A stretch of 64,000 bases of DNA, taken from contig NZ_CANLNH010000014.1 of the NCBI RefSeq assembly GCF_947492535.1, positions 55,292 through 119,291 on the forward strand. Direction: 5' to 3'. Each line of letters begins with the position of its first letter. The first letter of the stretch is position 1. The notes under the pieces are model-generated. The model was not told where the DNA came from, did no database searches, and was given only the letters and a program-made list of their open reading frames with translations. This document shows positions 1 through 7,809 of this stretch, piece by piece. The DNA comes from an uncultured Dokdonia sp. (GTDB lineage Bacteria; Bacteroidota; Bacteroidia; Flavobacteriales; Flavobacteriaceae). Both the position numbers and the translations under genes were made by a program.

Positions 1-150
1 CTCAATAGTACCTGTATGTGATCCTGTTACTTTTTTTCCAGTCCAAGTGATCGTACCTTCTTTTACTTTTACTTCTTTTTTTATTGGGTTAGAAGCAAAA
101 GCTCCTGTTACGATAAGTGCTAAAATTGCTGTAAATAGTTTAGTTTTCAT
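1..150 (-). CDS. YceI-family protein, N-terminal part (runs off the window)
   Basis: Only the first 50 codons are present; the gene continues past the left edge. The product begins with a Sec signal peptide (MKTKLFTAILALIVTGAFA) and then shows the start of a YceI barrel, with the motif TITWTGKK-VTGSHTGTI. The same motif occurs in the complete YceI lipoprotein at 25937-26608 (TITWKGSKPAGTHEGTI). YceI proteins are periplasmic lipocalin-like barrels that bind isoprenoid-type ligands. The gene starts 16 bp after the MarR gene on the same strand, so the two are probably one operon with MarR as local regulator. The family call is good; ligand and role are not known. Confidence 0.8.
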   Translation of the reverse strand, partial: MKTKLFTAILALIVTGAFASNPIKKEVKVKEGTITWTGKKVTGSHTGTIE

Positions 151-166
151 TTTGTTTGTTTTAAAG

Positions 167-616
167 TTATTGTCTGAGTTTGTTGAGTAGTTTATTGAGT
201 GTCTCAAGCTCATTGTCGTTTAATTGTTGTGTAACTTTCTTTTCTGCGGTAGTTACGATAGGGTTTATAATGTCTAGAAGTTTCAATCCTTTTTCTGTGA
301 TAGTAATTTCTACTTTTCTCCTATTTGTTGGACAAATAGTACGTTCTGTATATCCTTTGGCAATTAACTTATCTACGAGTCGAGTGGTGTTACTGGTCTT
401 TGCTACCATACGAGAATTAATCGTAGAGAGATTTGCAGGTTTACTTTTTTGTCCTTTTAAAATACGTAATACATTAAATTGCTGTAGTGATATGTCAAAA
501 GGTTTTATAGCTTCTGTAATAATATCATTAGCCCAATTTGCTGAATATAAAAGGTTAATCGTTAGCTTTCGCGAAAGCGATAACGTCTTAGTTTGAATCA
601 CTTCTTCTATTGTCAT
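167..616 (-). CDS. MarR-family winged-helix transcriptional regulator
   Basis: The 149-residue product has the MarR layout: an N-terminal helix, a winged helix-turn-helix around residues 45-110 (motif SRMVAKTSNTTRLVDKL followed by the wing RTICPTNRRKVEITITEKG) and a C-terminal dimerisation helix. I chose the ATG at 616, giving MTIEEVIQTK; an upstream in-frame extension to 709 is AT-rich and unlike the family. It lies just upstream of the yceI gene and probably controls that operon. A perfect copy of the genome's GCTTTCGCGAAAGC palindrome (565-578) is embedded in codons 13-17 and encodes LSRKL in the N-terminal helix. Confidence 0.85.
   Translation of the reverse strand: MTIEEVIQTKTLSLSRKLTINLLYSANWANDIITEAIKPFDISLQQFNVLRILKGQKSKPANLSTINSRMVAKTSNTTRLVDKLIAKGYTERTICPTNRRKVEITITEKGLKLLDIINPIVTTAEKKVTQQLNDNELETLNKLLNKLRQ
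565..578. repeat. GCTTTCGCGAAAGC palindrome, copy 1 (inside marR)
   Basis: Perfect 14-bp palindrome. It lies within the MarR coding region and is read as LSRK on the minus strand. Confidence 0.95.
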
Positions 617-624
617 TACAATTG

Positions 625-641
625 TTGTGTATACAAATGTA
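625..641 (-). promoter_or_regulatory. Putative promoter/operator of marR-yceI
   Basis: On the minus strand TACATTTG (641 to 634) matches the Bacteroidota -7 consensus TAnnTTTG and ends 17 bp before the start codon. It overlaps an imperfect dyad, TTGT-GTAT-ACAA (625-636), a plausible MarR operator for autorepression. No clear TTG -33 box is visible. Confidence 0.4.
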
Positions 642-777
642 ATAAAACTCTTCTTTCTGTTTGGAATATTTAACAATTTTTTAAAAATTTGGAGTATTAG
701 AGAAATCAATACAACAAATATTTAACGTATAATTCCCAAAGTTTGTTAATAGTACATAGAGAATACAAATCGTACTA

Positions 778-785
778 TACTTTTG
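778..785 (+). promoter_or_regulatory. -7 promoter box TACTTTTG before tlpA-like gene
   Basis: TACTTTTG matches TAnnTTTG and ends only 5 bp before the ATG at 791. With the usual spacing, transcription would start at or next to the start codon, so the mRNA may be leaderless. Confidence 0.45.
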
Positions 786-790
786 TACTA

Positions 791-1297
791 ATGAAATTTT
801 ATGCATTCATAGGATTATTGCTTTTGATAAGTTGTAAGGGAGGGAACCAAGAGATTGTATCTTTTACAGATTTAGAGGAGGATATGCCTTTTGTAACGGT
901 AGATTATGAAGGGTTGGAGTCATATCTAGAAGCTTCTGATGCAGCGGTGCATGTGGTAAATTTTTGGGCTACTTGGTGTAAGCCATGTGTCAAAGAATTA
1001 CCACATTTTGAAGAATTAAGAACGACATATGGTACCGAAGGAGTAAAGGTAATTTTAGTGAGTTTAGATTTTCCTGAGCAGACAGAACGTCTCACACATT
1101 TTATAGAAAAACGGAATATTCAATCAGAAGTAGTATTTTTAGACGATGGGGATGCCAATAGTTGGATACCAAAAGTAGATGTTAGTTGGTCTGGGGCTAT
1201 TCCTGCAACCATTATATATAGTGATGAAAAACGTTCTTTTTACGAGCAATCTTTTACCTATGAAGCGCTAGAAAAAGAGCTTAAATTATTTTTATGA
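791..1297 (+). CDS. TlpA-like thioredoxin-fold lipoprotein
   Basis: The 168-residue product has a lipoprotein signal peptide (MKFYAFIGLLLLIS-C15) and one thioredoxin fold with the redox motif WCKPC at residues 62-66, in the context FWATWCKPCVKELP typical of TlpA/ResA proteins. It is probably a membrane-anchored periplasmic thiol-disulfide oxidoreductase. The cis-Pro loop near the C-terminus reads AIPATI. I chose ATG 791 because it gives the lipobox; the upstream extension to 743 does not look coding. Its stop overlaps the next ATG by four bases (ATGA), so the two genes are translationally coupled. Confidence 0.85.
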   Translation: MKFYAFIGLLLLISCKGGNQEIVSFTDLEEDMPFVTVDYEGLESYLEASDAAVHVVNFWATWCKPCVKELPHFEELRTTYGTEGVKVILVSLDFPEQTERLTHFIEKRNIQSEVVFLDDGDANSWIPKVDVSWSGAIPATIIYSDEKRSFYEQSFTYEALEKELKLFL

Positions 1298-1923
1298 AAA
1301 CATTAAAGATTTTAACTGCTATTGCTGTTGTTGTGATTTTATCGGCTTTTGTCGTAAAATCTATCAACCCAAATAAAGTAGGAGGCAACGGATATGGAGT
1401 AGGAGATGTTGCAGCAGATATTTCACTAAAGAATATTGATGGGCGGTATGTGTCCTATTCAGATTATACAGACGCAAAAGGATTTATTGTCATTTTTACC
1501 TGTAATACCTGTCCTTTTTCGGTTGCAAATGAAGATCGTATCATTGCGCTAGATGCAAAGTATAAGAATTTAGGATATCCAGTCATTGCAATTAATCCTA
1601 ATAATCCAGCTGTAAAACCGGGTGATAGTTTTGATGCAATAAAGCAAAGAGCAAAAGAGAAAGGATTTACATTTCCATATCTTTTTGATGAAGGTCAAAA
1701 GGTATATCCAACCTACGGCGCTACAAAAACACCTCACGTATATTTACTTCAAAAAACGGATAAAGGGAATGTCGTAAAATATATAGGTGCTATCGATGAT
1801 AATTCTAGAAATGCCAATGCCGTAAAAGAAAAGTATCTTGAAAATGCTGTAGATGCATTGCTTACAGGTAAAACAATTGAAGTTACAGAAACAAAAGCAA
1901 TAGGTTGTTCGATAAAAGGATAA
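1294..1923 (+). CDS. Redoxin-family (AhpC/TSA-like) thioredoxin-fold protein
   Basis: The 209-residue product has an N-terminal membrane anchor or signal peptide (residues 5-22) and a peroxiredoxin/thioredoxin fold with the motif CNTCPFS at residues 70-76. This is typical of the flavobacterial 'thioredoxin family protein' related to AhpC/TSA. A probable cis-Pro segment (TKTPHVYLL) follows. It overlaps the preceding tlpA-like gene by four bases and is followed by a strong terminator, so the pair forms a two-gene envelope redox operon. Whether it acts as peroxidase or thiol oxidoreductase cannot be decided from sequence. Confidence 0.85.
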   Translation: MKTLKILTAIAVVVILSAFVVKSINPNKVGGNGYGVGDVAADISLKNIDGRYVSYSDYTDAKGFIVIFTCNTCPFSVANEDRIIALDAKYKNLGYPVIAINPNNPAVKPGDSFDAIKQRAKEKGFTFPYLFDEGQKVYPTYGATKTPHVYLLQKTDKGNVVKYIGAIDDNSRNANAVKEKYLENAVDALLTGKTIEVTETKAIGCSIKG

Positions 1924-1945
1924 CGAATTACGCTACTATATTTGT

Positions 1946-1979
1946 AAAAATCGAAACTTAATCAAGTTTCGATTTTTTG
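1946..1979 (+). terminator. Rho-independent terminator of the thioredoxin pair
   Basis: A perfect 14-bp stem (1946-1959 with 1964-1977) with loop AATC ends in a T run. Its T run overlaps the TTG that serves as the -33 box of the next promoter. Confidence 0.85.
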
Positions 1980-2008
1980 TATCTCCCTATTTTATTTCCT
2001 TAAATTTG
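1977..2008 (+). promoter_or_regulatory. Promoter of the persulfide dioxygenase operon
   Basis: TTG (1977-1979), a 21-bp spacer and TAAATTTG (2001-2008) match the Bacteroidota primary-sigma promoter (TTG / TAnnTTTG). The start codon lies 20 bp downstream. Confidence 0.6.
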
Positions 2009-2027
2009 CATTAAACTATACGTGTTT

Positions 2028-3416
2028 ATGATCTTAGAACAGATGTATACAAAATGCTTAGCTCAAGGGGCTTATTTTATATGTTCCCAAGGAGAAGCTA
2101 TCATTATAGATCCTTTACGAGAGGTGCAACCATATCTTGATCTTGCTAATGATCATGATAGTACTATTAAATATATATTTCTTACGCATTTTCATGCTGA
2201 TTTTGTAAGCGGACAGGTAGATCTGGCAAAGGCAACTGGAGCTACTGTAATACTTGGACCTAACGCAAAAGCTGCTTATGACTATCATGGTGCTAAAGAT
2301 GGAGAAGTTTTTCAGGTTGGAGCACTTCAAATAGAAGTTATCCATACACCTGGACACACGATGGAGTCTACATGTTATTTATTAAGAGATGAAGATGGTA
2401 AAGAACAAGCGCTTTTTACAGGGGATACTTTATTTATAGGAGATGTAGGACGTCCAGATCTTGCAGCAAAATCAAATCTGACTAAAGAGGATTTAGCAGG
2501 ACATCTTTATGATAGTTTGCATAATCGTATTATGCCACTCTCTGATGATATTATAGTGTACCCAGCTCATGGAGCGGGTTCTGCTTGTGGGAAAAATATG
2601 AGTAGCCAGACCAGTGATACATTGGGAAATCAAAAAGAAACTAATTATGCTTTTAAATTAGAAAAGCAAGATTTTATAAAAGAATTGGTCACAGGGTTAA
2701 GTGCGCCACCTAGTTATTTTCCTGAGAACGTAGCGATGAATAAACGTGTAAACACAGATTTTGACACGATCATTAAAAGAGGGACGACACCACTTTCGGT
2801 ATCTGCGTTTGAGGATTTAGCATCTCAAAATGATGTATTGGTGTTGGATACAAGAAGTGTTTCCGCTTTCGCGAAAGCATCGCTATCACAAGCCTGGTTT
2901 GTTGGATTGAGCGGGCAGTTTGCTCCTTGGGTAGGTGCAATCGTAAAGGATATTAATCAGAAAATTATCGTTATCACTGAAAAAGGAAAGGAAGAAGAGG
3001 TAGCAACACGTCTTTCTAGAGTAGGATACGATCATAGTTTAGGATACCTTAAAGGAGGGATAGATGCTTGGATTGCTGAAGGGAAAGAAGTAGTACAAAC
3101 ACAAGAAATTACAGCGCAAGAATTTATAGATGGTTTGTCAAACGGAAGTATTGCATATCCAGTAGATGTGCGTAAAGATGGAGAATTTGCAACAAGCCAT
3201 ATAGAGGGAATTGCTCATAAGCCATTAGATAATGTACATACAAATAGTAAGGAATTAGATCCTGCAAAGACCTATCATGTGCATTGTGCTGGAGGGTATA
3301 GATCTTTAATATATGCATCTATAGCTCGATCTCAGGGCGTGAATATGGTGAATGTCTTAGGAGGCTATGGGGCTATTAAGAAAACAGAATTAGGAACAAT
3401 TAAAATAACAGAATGA
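2028..3416 (+). CDS. Persulfide dioxygenase-type metallo-beta-lactamase fold with two rhodanese domains
   Basis: The 462-residue product begins MILEQMYTKCLAQGAYFI; I prefer ATG 2028 over an in-frame GTG at 2022 because it matches the family start. Residues 1-240 form the MBL fold with the metal motif THFHADF (H54, H56, D58), HTPGHT and GDTLFIGDVGRPDL, as in ETHE1/CstB-type iron persulfide dioxygenases. Residues about 255-350 are a rhodanese fold without a catalytic Cys; the GCTTTCGCGAAAGC palindrome encodes AFAKA inside it. Residues about 365-455 are a second rhodanese with the loop CAGGYRS (C420). Expected role: oxidation of low-molecular persulfides and sulfur transfer in the cytoplasm. It overlaps the next rhodanese by four bases. 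Confidence 0.85.
   Translation: MILEQMYTKCLAQGAYFICSQGEAIIIDPLREVQPYLDLANDHDSTIKYIFLTHFHADFVSGQVDLAKATGATVILGPNAKAAYDYHGAKDGEVFQVGALQIEVIHTPGHTMESTCYLLRDEDGKEQALFTGDTLFIGDVGRPDLAAKSNLTKEDLAGHLYDSLHNRIMPLSDDIIVYPAHGAGSACGKNMSSQTSDTLGNQKETNYAFKLEKQDFIKELVTGLSAPPSYFPENVAMNKRVNTDFDTIIKRGTTPLSVSAFEDLASQNDVLVLDTRSVSAFAKASLSQAWFVGLSGQFAPWVGAIVKDINQKIIVITEKGKEEEVATRLSRVGYDHSLGYLKGGIDAWIAEGKEVVQTQEITAQEFIDGLSNGSIAYPVDVRKDGEFATSHIEGIAHKPLDNVHTNSKELDPAKTYHVHCAGGYRSLIYASIARSQGVNMVNVLGGYGAIKKTELGTIKITE
2865..2878. repeat. GCTTTCGCGAAAGC palindrome, copy 2
   Basis: Perfect copy, read as AFAKA inside the inactive rhodanese domain of the persulfide dioxygenase-like protein. Confidence 0.95.
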
Positions 3417-3718
3417 AAGATATAACAGTAGAAGAGTGGAAGTCACTCATAGCAACCGATGATAATGCAGTGATTCTAGATGTTCGTACGCAGGATGAAG
3501 TTGATGAGGGTGCATTAGAAAATGCACATCACATAGATATATTTTTAGGGCAAGGGTTTATAGATGAAGTCAAAAAATTAGATGCTGAAAAGAATTATTA
3601 TATTTATTGTCGTTCTGGAAATCGTAGTGGTCAAGCATGTACTATTATGAGTCAATTAGGCTTTGAAAACACCTATAATATGATAGGTGGTTATATGGCT
3701 TGGGAAGAAGAATTATAA
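3413..3718 (+). CDS. Single-domain rhodanese (sulfurtransferase)
   Basis: The 101-residue cytoplasmic protein is one rhodanese domain with ILDVRTQDEV near residue 21 and the active loop YCRSGNRSG (C66). It lacks a signal peptide. Its ATG overlaps the stop of the persulfide dioxygenase gene (ATGA), so it is translated with it. By family it would accept or donate persulfide sulfur, probably handing on the sulfane sulfur made or consumed by the upstream enzyme; the partner is inferred only from context. Confidence 0.88.
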   Translation: MKDITVEEWKSLIATDDNAVILDVRTQDEVDEGALENAHHIDIFLGQGFIDEVKKLDAEKNYYIYCRSGNRSGQACTIMSQLGFENTYNMIGGYMAWEEEL

Positions 3719-3728
3719 AATTATAACA

Positions 3729-4115
3729 ATGCGTTTTTTCTTATCTATATGTTTTTTAGTTGTGATTGTAGCTTGTAAAGAGAAAGCTACAACGCCTCGT
3801 GTCGAAATAATTTCTGTTCAAGAAATGAAAGATGTACTTAAGGCTGAGACTGTACAATTGATAGATGTTCGTACACGTAATGAATATGCTTCTAATCATA
3901 TTAAAAATGCTAAAAACATTGTATATCAAGGCGATGATTGGGAAACTCAAATAGCATCTTTAGATAAAGAAAAACCAGTATATGTATATTGTCAAAAAGG
4001 AGGCAGGAGTGCAAAATGTGCTTCTTTATTAAAGGAAGCTGGTTTTGAAAAGATATATGATTTAGAGGGAGGGATATCACAATGGATGGCTCAAGGTAAT
4101 GAAGTTGAAGAGTGA
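3729..4115 (+). CDS. Rhodanese-like lipoprotein
   Basis: The 128-residue product starts with a lipobox (MRFFLSICFLVVIVA-C16) and carries one rhodanese domain with LIDVRTRNEYASNHI and active loop YCQKGGRS (C88). I chose ATG 3729 because it gives the lipoprotein signal; the longer frame from 3687 overlaps the previous gene. It is the third gene of the sulfur operon and would act on the periplasmic side of a membrane. The operon thus holds cytoplasmic and envelope rhodaneses behind one dioxygenase. Confidence 0.82.
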   Translation: MRFFLSICFLVVIVACKEKATTPRVEIISVQEMKDVLKAETVQLIDVRTRNEYASNHIKNAKNIVYQGDDWETQIASLDKEKPVYVYCQKGGRSAKCASLLKEAGFEKIYDLEGGISQWMAQGNEVEE

Positions 4116-4150
4116 TATTACTTCCGGATATTAAAATAATGACATAAAAA

Positions 4151-4174
4151 AGCGTGCTTTTAGCACGCTTTTTT
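4151..4174. terminator. Bidirectional terminator between convergent genes
   Basis: Stem AGCGTGCT (4151-4158) pairs with AGCACGCT (4162-4169) and is flanked by A and T runs. It serves the rhodanese operon and the convergent gene ending at 4195. Confidence 0.85.
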
Positions 4175-4194
4175 GTTACAACAGTATTTCTATT

Positions 4195-6240
4195 TTACTT
4201 TTTCAAAAATTGTTGAACATAGGTGTTGTTATCTTGTAGAATACGTATAAAATAGTTTCCAGTAGCAAGATTGCTTACATCTATTGTTTTAGTGTCATCA
4301 AGTTTAGCATTTAATACACGCTTTCCTTCTACTGTAAATACAGAGTAGATTGCATTATTTAATTGAATAGATGTCTCTAAATTAATAATGTTGTCAGCTG
4401 GGTTTGGATATACTTTTAGATCGTTTCCAGTGATATCATCTATGCTTAATGCTTCACTTTCATCTATAATAAGTGTATCATTAATGTCAGGGTTTTCAAC
4501 TACAGAAATTTGCCCAGATGGCCAGTATACTGTTACTATTTCGATCTCTTCATCTTGACCAAGACCAAAATGTGTATTAAGTGAACTCATATATCTAAAG
4601 CCTTCTCCACTTCTTACATCTCTAATTTGAGTGCCTAGCCCAGGAGACGTTATTTCTACACGAGCTCCAATACCATTTATGTTACTTTCGTCTCCTATAG
4701 TAACAATTTTAATCCAGTTGTTGTCATTCCCATTGTTTAAGAAAAGTCCATTACTGAAAATATCAAGAAATCCATCGTTGTTTGCATCTCCTATAGCCCC
4801 ACTATCTGGTACTGTTTGTGTGATTGTTGTAAACGATAGTCCATCACCTCCATTTAAAAGAATTCGTCCGTTAGAGAATATATCAATATGCCCATCATTA
4901 TCAAAATCGGCAGGTGCATTTTCAATTCCTAATGGTGTGTTAGAAAGGTCTACAGATCCAGAAATATCAGTAAATGTACCGTCTCCATTATTACGCACAT
5001 ACTTTGTAGGTCCATCTGAAGTAGAACTAGCGCCAATATACCCATCCATATCTCCATCATTATCATAATCTCCCCATGCAGAAGACCATGTCTGTAATGG
5101 GTCGGCTAAGTCTACTCCACTATCTGGAGCCACATTTGTATACGTATTATCTCCATTATTTCTATGAAGTTCATTGATTTTTGCATCTGTATTTCCTCCA
5201 CGACACTTAGCAATAAAGAGATCCATATCACGATCATTATCGTAATCAATCCATACGGTACCGTAGTTACCTCCATTACTTACAAGTCCTAATCCAGAAG
5301 GAATTCCGTCTGGATCTGCTCCTTGGTAGAAGGTAAGATTTCCTTCACCATCATTTATGTAATATACATTAGGCGCAATATCATGGCATACAAATGCATC
5401 TAAATGCCCATCATTATTAAGATCTACAAAATTGGAACGTTGTGAAAATACAAACTCTGGCCCAGAAACTTCAGTATACGCAGTACCATCTTCATTTGCC
5501 ATCATAAAGGTAACACCATTACCACCTCCGTATAGAAGGTCATTATACCCATTGCCATCTATATCACCAGCAGCAAGACTCCAAGATGGTGTATAGTCTG
5601 CATTTGTAGTATTAATGTCTACAGGATTAAAACCACCTGTTTCGAGCTGATAATTGATGTTTATATTATTAGCGGTTACCGAAACTAAATCATCAAGATA
5701 ATCACCATTCATGTCTACCATTGCTAATCGAGATCCACTTGTAGAAACACTTTGTGCCGTAAATGTAAGTTGCCCTGGAGGCGCCGCATCTGCTTCATTT
5801 ATTTCAAAATCGAAGCCAGCTGATGACCATCTGTTATCCCAAGCGATATAGTAAGACTCTCCTGCGTTTGCTTGAAAAGAAGCTACCGATAGAAAACCCT
5901 CTCCAATATTCCCACCATCATCGTCTCCTACAAGACAATTTAAATTGTCACAAGTGCCAGCATATATTTGTACACGCGTATCTCCACCTGAGTTAACTTC
6001 TAAATCTGAAGTTACGGTTACATACACATCATCTCCTGCTGGGGCTGTATAGATATACCATTCTCCATTATTAGCTTGATTTGTTGTTTCTGTAGTACAT
6101 ACAGGAGTTGGAGCTTGTCCATCTATACCGTCTACAGTATGCGTTCCTGCTGCTACGGGAACAGCATTTGCACAGTCTTGTTGCGCATGTATTGCAATAG
6201 GCAAGCACAACAATGTGGTGTAAAATAGTAGTTTTTTCAT
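4195..6240 (-). CDS. Secreted FG-GAP/VCBS-repeat protein with ASPIC/UnbV domain and T9SS sorting domain
   Basis: The 681-residue product has a Sec signal peptide (MKKLLFYTTLLCLPIAIHA), an N-terminal beta domain (about 25-150), six or more FG-GAP-like repeats with Asp-rich calcium loops (DYDNDRDMDLFIA, DYDNDGDMDGYIG, DFDNDGHIDIFS), an ASPIC/UnbV-like domain with GIGARVEI and HFGLGQ (about 500-590), and a C-terminal type A T9SS sorting domain (VYPNPADNI...QQFLKK). It is probably exported and anchored on the cell surface; function is unknown. A lipoprotein cytochrome lies 17 bp upstream on the same strand and is probably co-transcribed. Confidence 0.85.
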   Translation of the reverse strand: MKKLLFYTTLLCLPIAIHAQQDCANAVPVAAGTHTVDGIDGQAPTPVCTTETTNQANNGEWYIYTAPAGDDVYVTVTSDLEVNSGGDTRVQIYAGTCDNLNCLVGDDDGGNIGEGFLSVASFQANAGESYYIAWDNRWSSAGFDFEINEADAAPPGQLTFTAQSVSTSGSRLAMVDMNGDYLDDLVSVTANNININYQLETGGFNPVDINTTNADYTPSWSLAAGDIDGNGYNDLLYGGGNGVTFMMANEDGTAYTEVSGPEFVFSQRSNFVDLNNDGHLDAFVCHDIAPNVYYINDGEGNLTFYQGADPDGIPSGLGLVSNGGNYGTVWIDYDNDRDMDLFIAKCRGGNTDAKINELHRNNGDNTYTNVAPDSGVDLADPLQTWSSAWGDYDNDGDMDGYIGASSTSDGPTKYVRNNGDGTFTDISGSVDLSNTPLGIENAPADFDNDGHIDIFSNGRILLNGGDGLSFTTITQTVPDSGAIGDANNDGFLDIFSNGLFLNNGNDNNWIKIVTIGDESNINGIGARVEITSPGLGTQIRDVRSGEGFRYMSSLNTHFGLGQDEEIEIVTVYWPSGQISVVENPDINDTLIIDESEALSIDDITGNDLKVYPNPADNIINLETSIQLNNAIYSVFTVEGKRVLNAKLDDTKTIDVSNLATGNYFIRILQDNNTYVQQFLKK

Positions 6241-6257
6241 AATTAGTTTAGTTTAGT

Positions 6258-7406
6258 TTATTCGCATTCTGTATCTAATTCATTGATAAATTCTTCTAAG
6301 AGGGTTACTGCTTCTTCATGTATAAGTGTTCTTCCTAATAACGGCATACGTGCTTCTTCTGCGGTTGTATTTAGTCTAAAGTATAGGGTAGATCGTTGTA
6401 TGTTACCAGGTCGTATAATGTGTGTAAGTCCATTGCCTAAGTCTTCATCAGGTACTACACATACTCCAATATTTTCATCTAGAAGAGATGATGTGTAATC
6501 TAAGCGTATAGGTCTATACGAACAATGTCCGTCGTCTATATGACAGTGTGCGCAGTTAACCTCAAAATAGTTGCGAACTCTATCTTTTAATGGAGCACTG
6601 GTATCTTGCCAGTCTATAAGAGCGCTTACATCTGCAGGAACTGATTGTAAATATCCTTCTTCAATCCATTTATCTAGTTGGTTTGCTGTGCTTCCATCTG
6701 TATATGTGAAATCTCTATTGAGGTTTTGAGGTTTGGGTCCAATAGGAATAGAAGTATCTCCAGATTTATGACATGTTTGACACTCTGTTACGTTAGGTAT
6801 TCTATAGTTTACAGATCTTGTTTCACCATTTAATTCCCACATAATATCTACATTACTGCCATCTAAATTGTATGTAGCTTCAGTTTGTGTTTCATTCCAG
6901 ATATAGTCTGCAAATTCCCAACCATCTGCAGTATTTATAAGAAGTCGTGTCTCTAGAATTTGTCTTGCGTTTTGAGGCAGTACATTATCATAAAAGAAGT
7001 TTTTTATAATGATGGTCCCTACAGGAAACACTAATAGTTTATCATCTGCATCATAGGAAGCACTCACTCCCTCAGGCATCCATATAAAACGTTTTTTTAT
7101 AGAGTAGTCAGAAAAAAGTTTATTGATTAAAGAGTATTCTAGTACTCCTTCGTTAGGAGTAAGATTAGCTAGATTTCCATCAAAAAAACCATATTCAGAT
7201 AAGGTATCAAAAGGGACAGCTGTTAAATCAATAGTCACTCCCATATCTTCATCTGTACTTCCTTCATCATCGGTACTTCCTCCGTCATCATCTGTCATCA
7301 TGGGGTCATCATCTGTTTCTCCCATAGGTGTATAGTTGTCGTCGTTTCCGCAGGATAATAATAGTGTAAATAGTATAGTCGTGAGTGTTAAGTAATACTT
7401 ACTCAT
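6258..7406 (-). CDS. Di-haem c-type cytochrome lipoprotein (SO2930/HNE_0200-like)
   Basis: The 382-residue product starts MSKYYLTLTTILFTLLLSC with a lipobox Cys followed by a long Asp/Glu-rich tether containing repeats of DDDxxxTDDEG. Two CxxCH haem-binding motifs are visible: CQTCH (C209-H213) and CAHCH (C285-H289). Spacing and the C-terminal motif RMPLLGRTLIHEEAVTLL resemble the SO2930 family of di-haem cytochromes. The start at 7406 gives the lipobox; the longer frame to 7481 does not. It precedes the FG-GAP/ASPIC gene, so the two surface proteins may work together, for example in redox chemistry outside the cell (inference). Confidence 0.75.
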   Translation of the reverse strand: MSKYYLTLTTILFTLLLSCGNDDNYTPMGETDDDPMMTDDDGGSTDDEGSTDEDMGVTIDLTAVPFDTLSEYGFFDGNLANLTPNEGVLEYSLINKLFSDYSIKKRFIWMPEGVSASYDADDKLLVFPVGTIIIKNFFYDNVLPQNARQILETRLLINTADGWEFADYIWNETQTEATYNLDGSNVDIMWELNGETRSVNYRIPNVTECQTCHKSGDTSIPIGPKPQNLNRDFTYTDGSTANQLDKWIEEGYLQSVPADVSALIDWQDTSAPLKDRVRNYFEVNCAHCHIDDGHCSYRPIRLDYTSSLLDENIGVCVVPDEDLGNGLTHIIRPGNIQRSTLYFRLNTTAEEARMPLLGRTLIHEEAVTLLEEFINELDTECE

Positions 7407-7697
7407 ATTTAATGTAGTTTTGAAAAATATGGTTTTTATTATAATTGGTTTAATCCCCTTTTTAATAGCAAAATAACACAAAACATGTTATTATTTTGTA
7501 CGCTGTCTTGTTATGGTGTTAAAAAAGCGTTGATTTGCTATCTTCTACTAAAATAACAACTGAATGTCAAAAGTTCCTACCTAAAACTGTTAAAAAAAGA
7601 TGTAGTAGTCTTAATGCTTGTTTTATAGTAGGTTCCTTTGTTTTGCATGTTCAATATTACCTATTAAAAGATTGCCTGAATTATGCGTGCTTTATAC

Positions 7698-7711
7698 GCT
7701 TTCGCGAAAGC
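7698..7711. repeat. GCTTTCGCGAAAGC palindrome, copy 3 (intergenic)
   Basis: Perfect copy extended to a 20-bp palindrome, TACGCTTTCGCGAAAGCGTA (7695-7714). Confidence 0.95.
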
Positions 7712-7750
7712 GTATTTAGTAAGGAATACAATTCTAAAGTAGTTTCAATA

Positions 7751-7786
7751 AAAAAAGGGTTGTCTTAAAACAAGACAACCCTTTTT
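7751..7786 (-). terminator. Terminator of the M36 peptidase gene
   Basis: The stem AAAAAGGGTTGTCTT pairs with AAGACAACCCTTTTT around loop AAAAC, with flanking A and T runs, 24 bp beyond the stop of the minus-strand gene. Confidence 0.85.
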
Positions 7787-7809
7787 GTAAAAGTATGTGT
7801 TATGTATTA

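Larger units (their letters stand above)
7407..7809. other. Intergenic region with palindrome and terminator
   Basis: This 403-bp AT-rich gap has no credible gene; a 77-codon frame on the plus strand (7535-7768) lacks any domain or family feature. It holds one GCTTTCGCGAAAGC copy and the terminator of the M36 peptidase gene. Confidence 0.6.

Noticed and set aside
7535..7768. 77-codon plus-strand ORF in the gap before the M36 terminator
   Set aside because: It runs through the palindrome and terminator stem and has no coding features.
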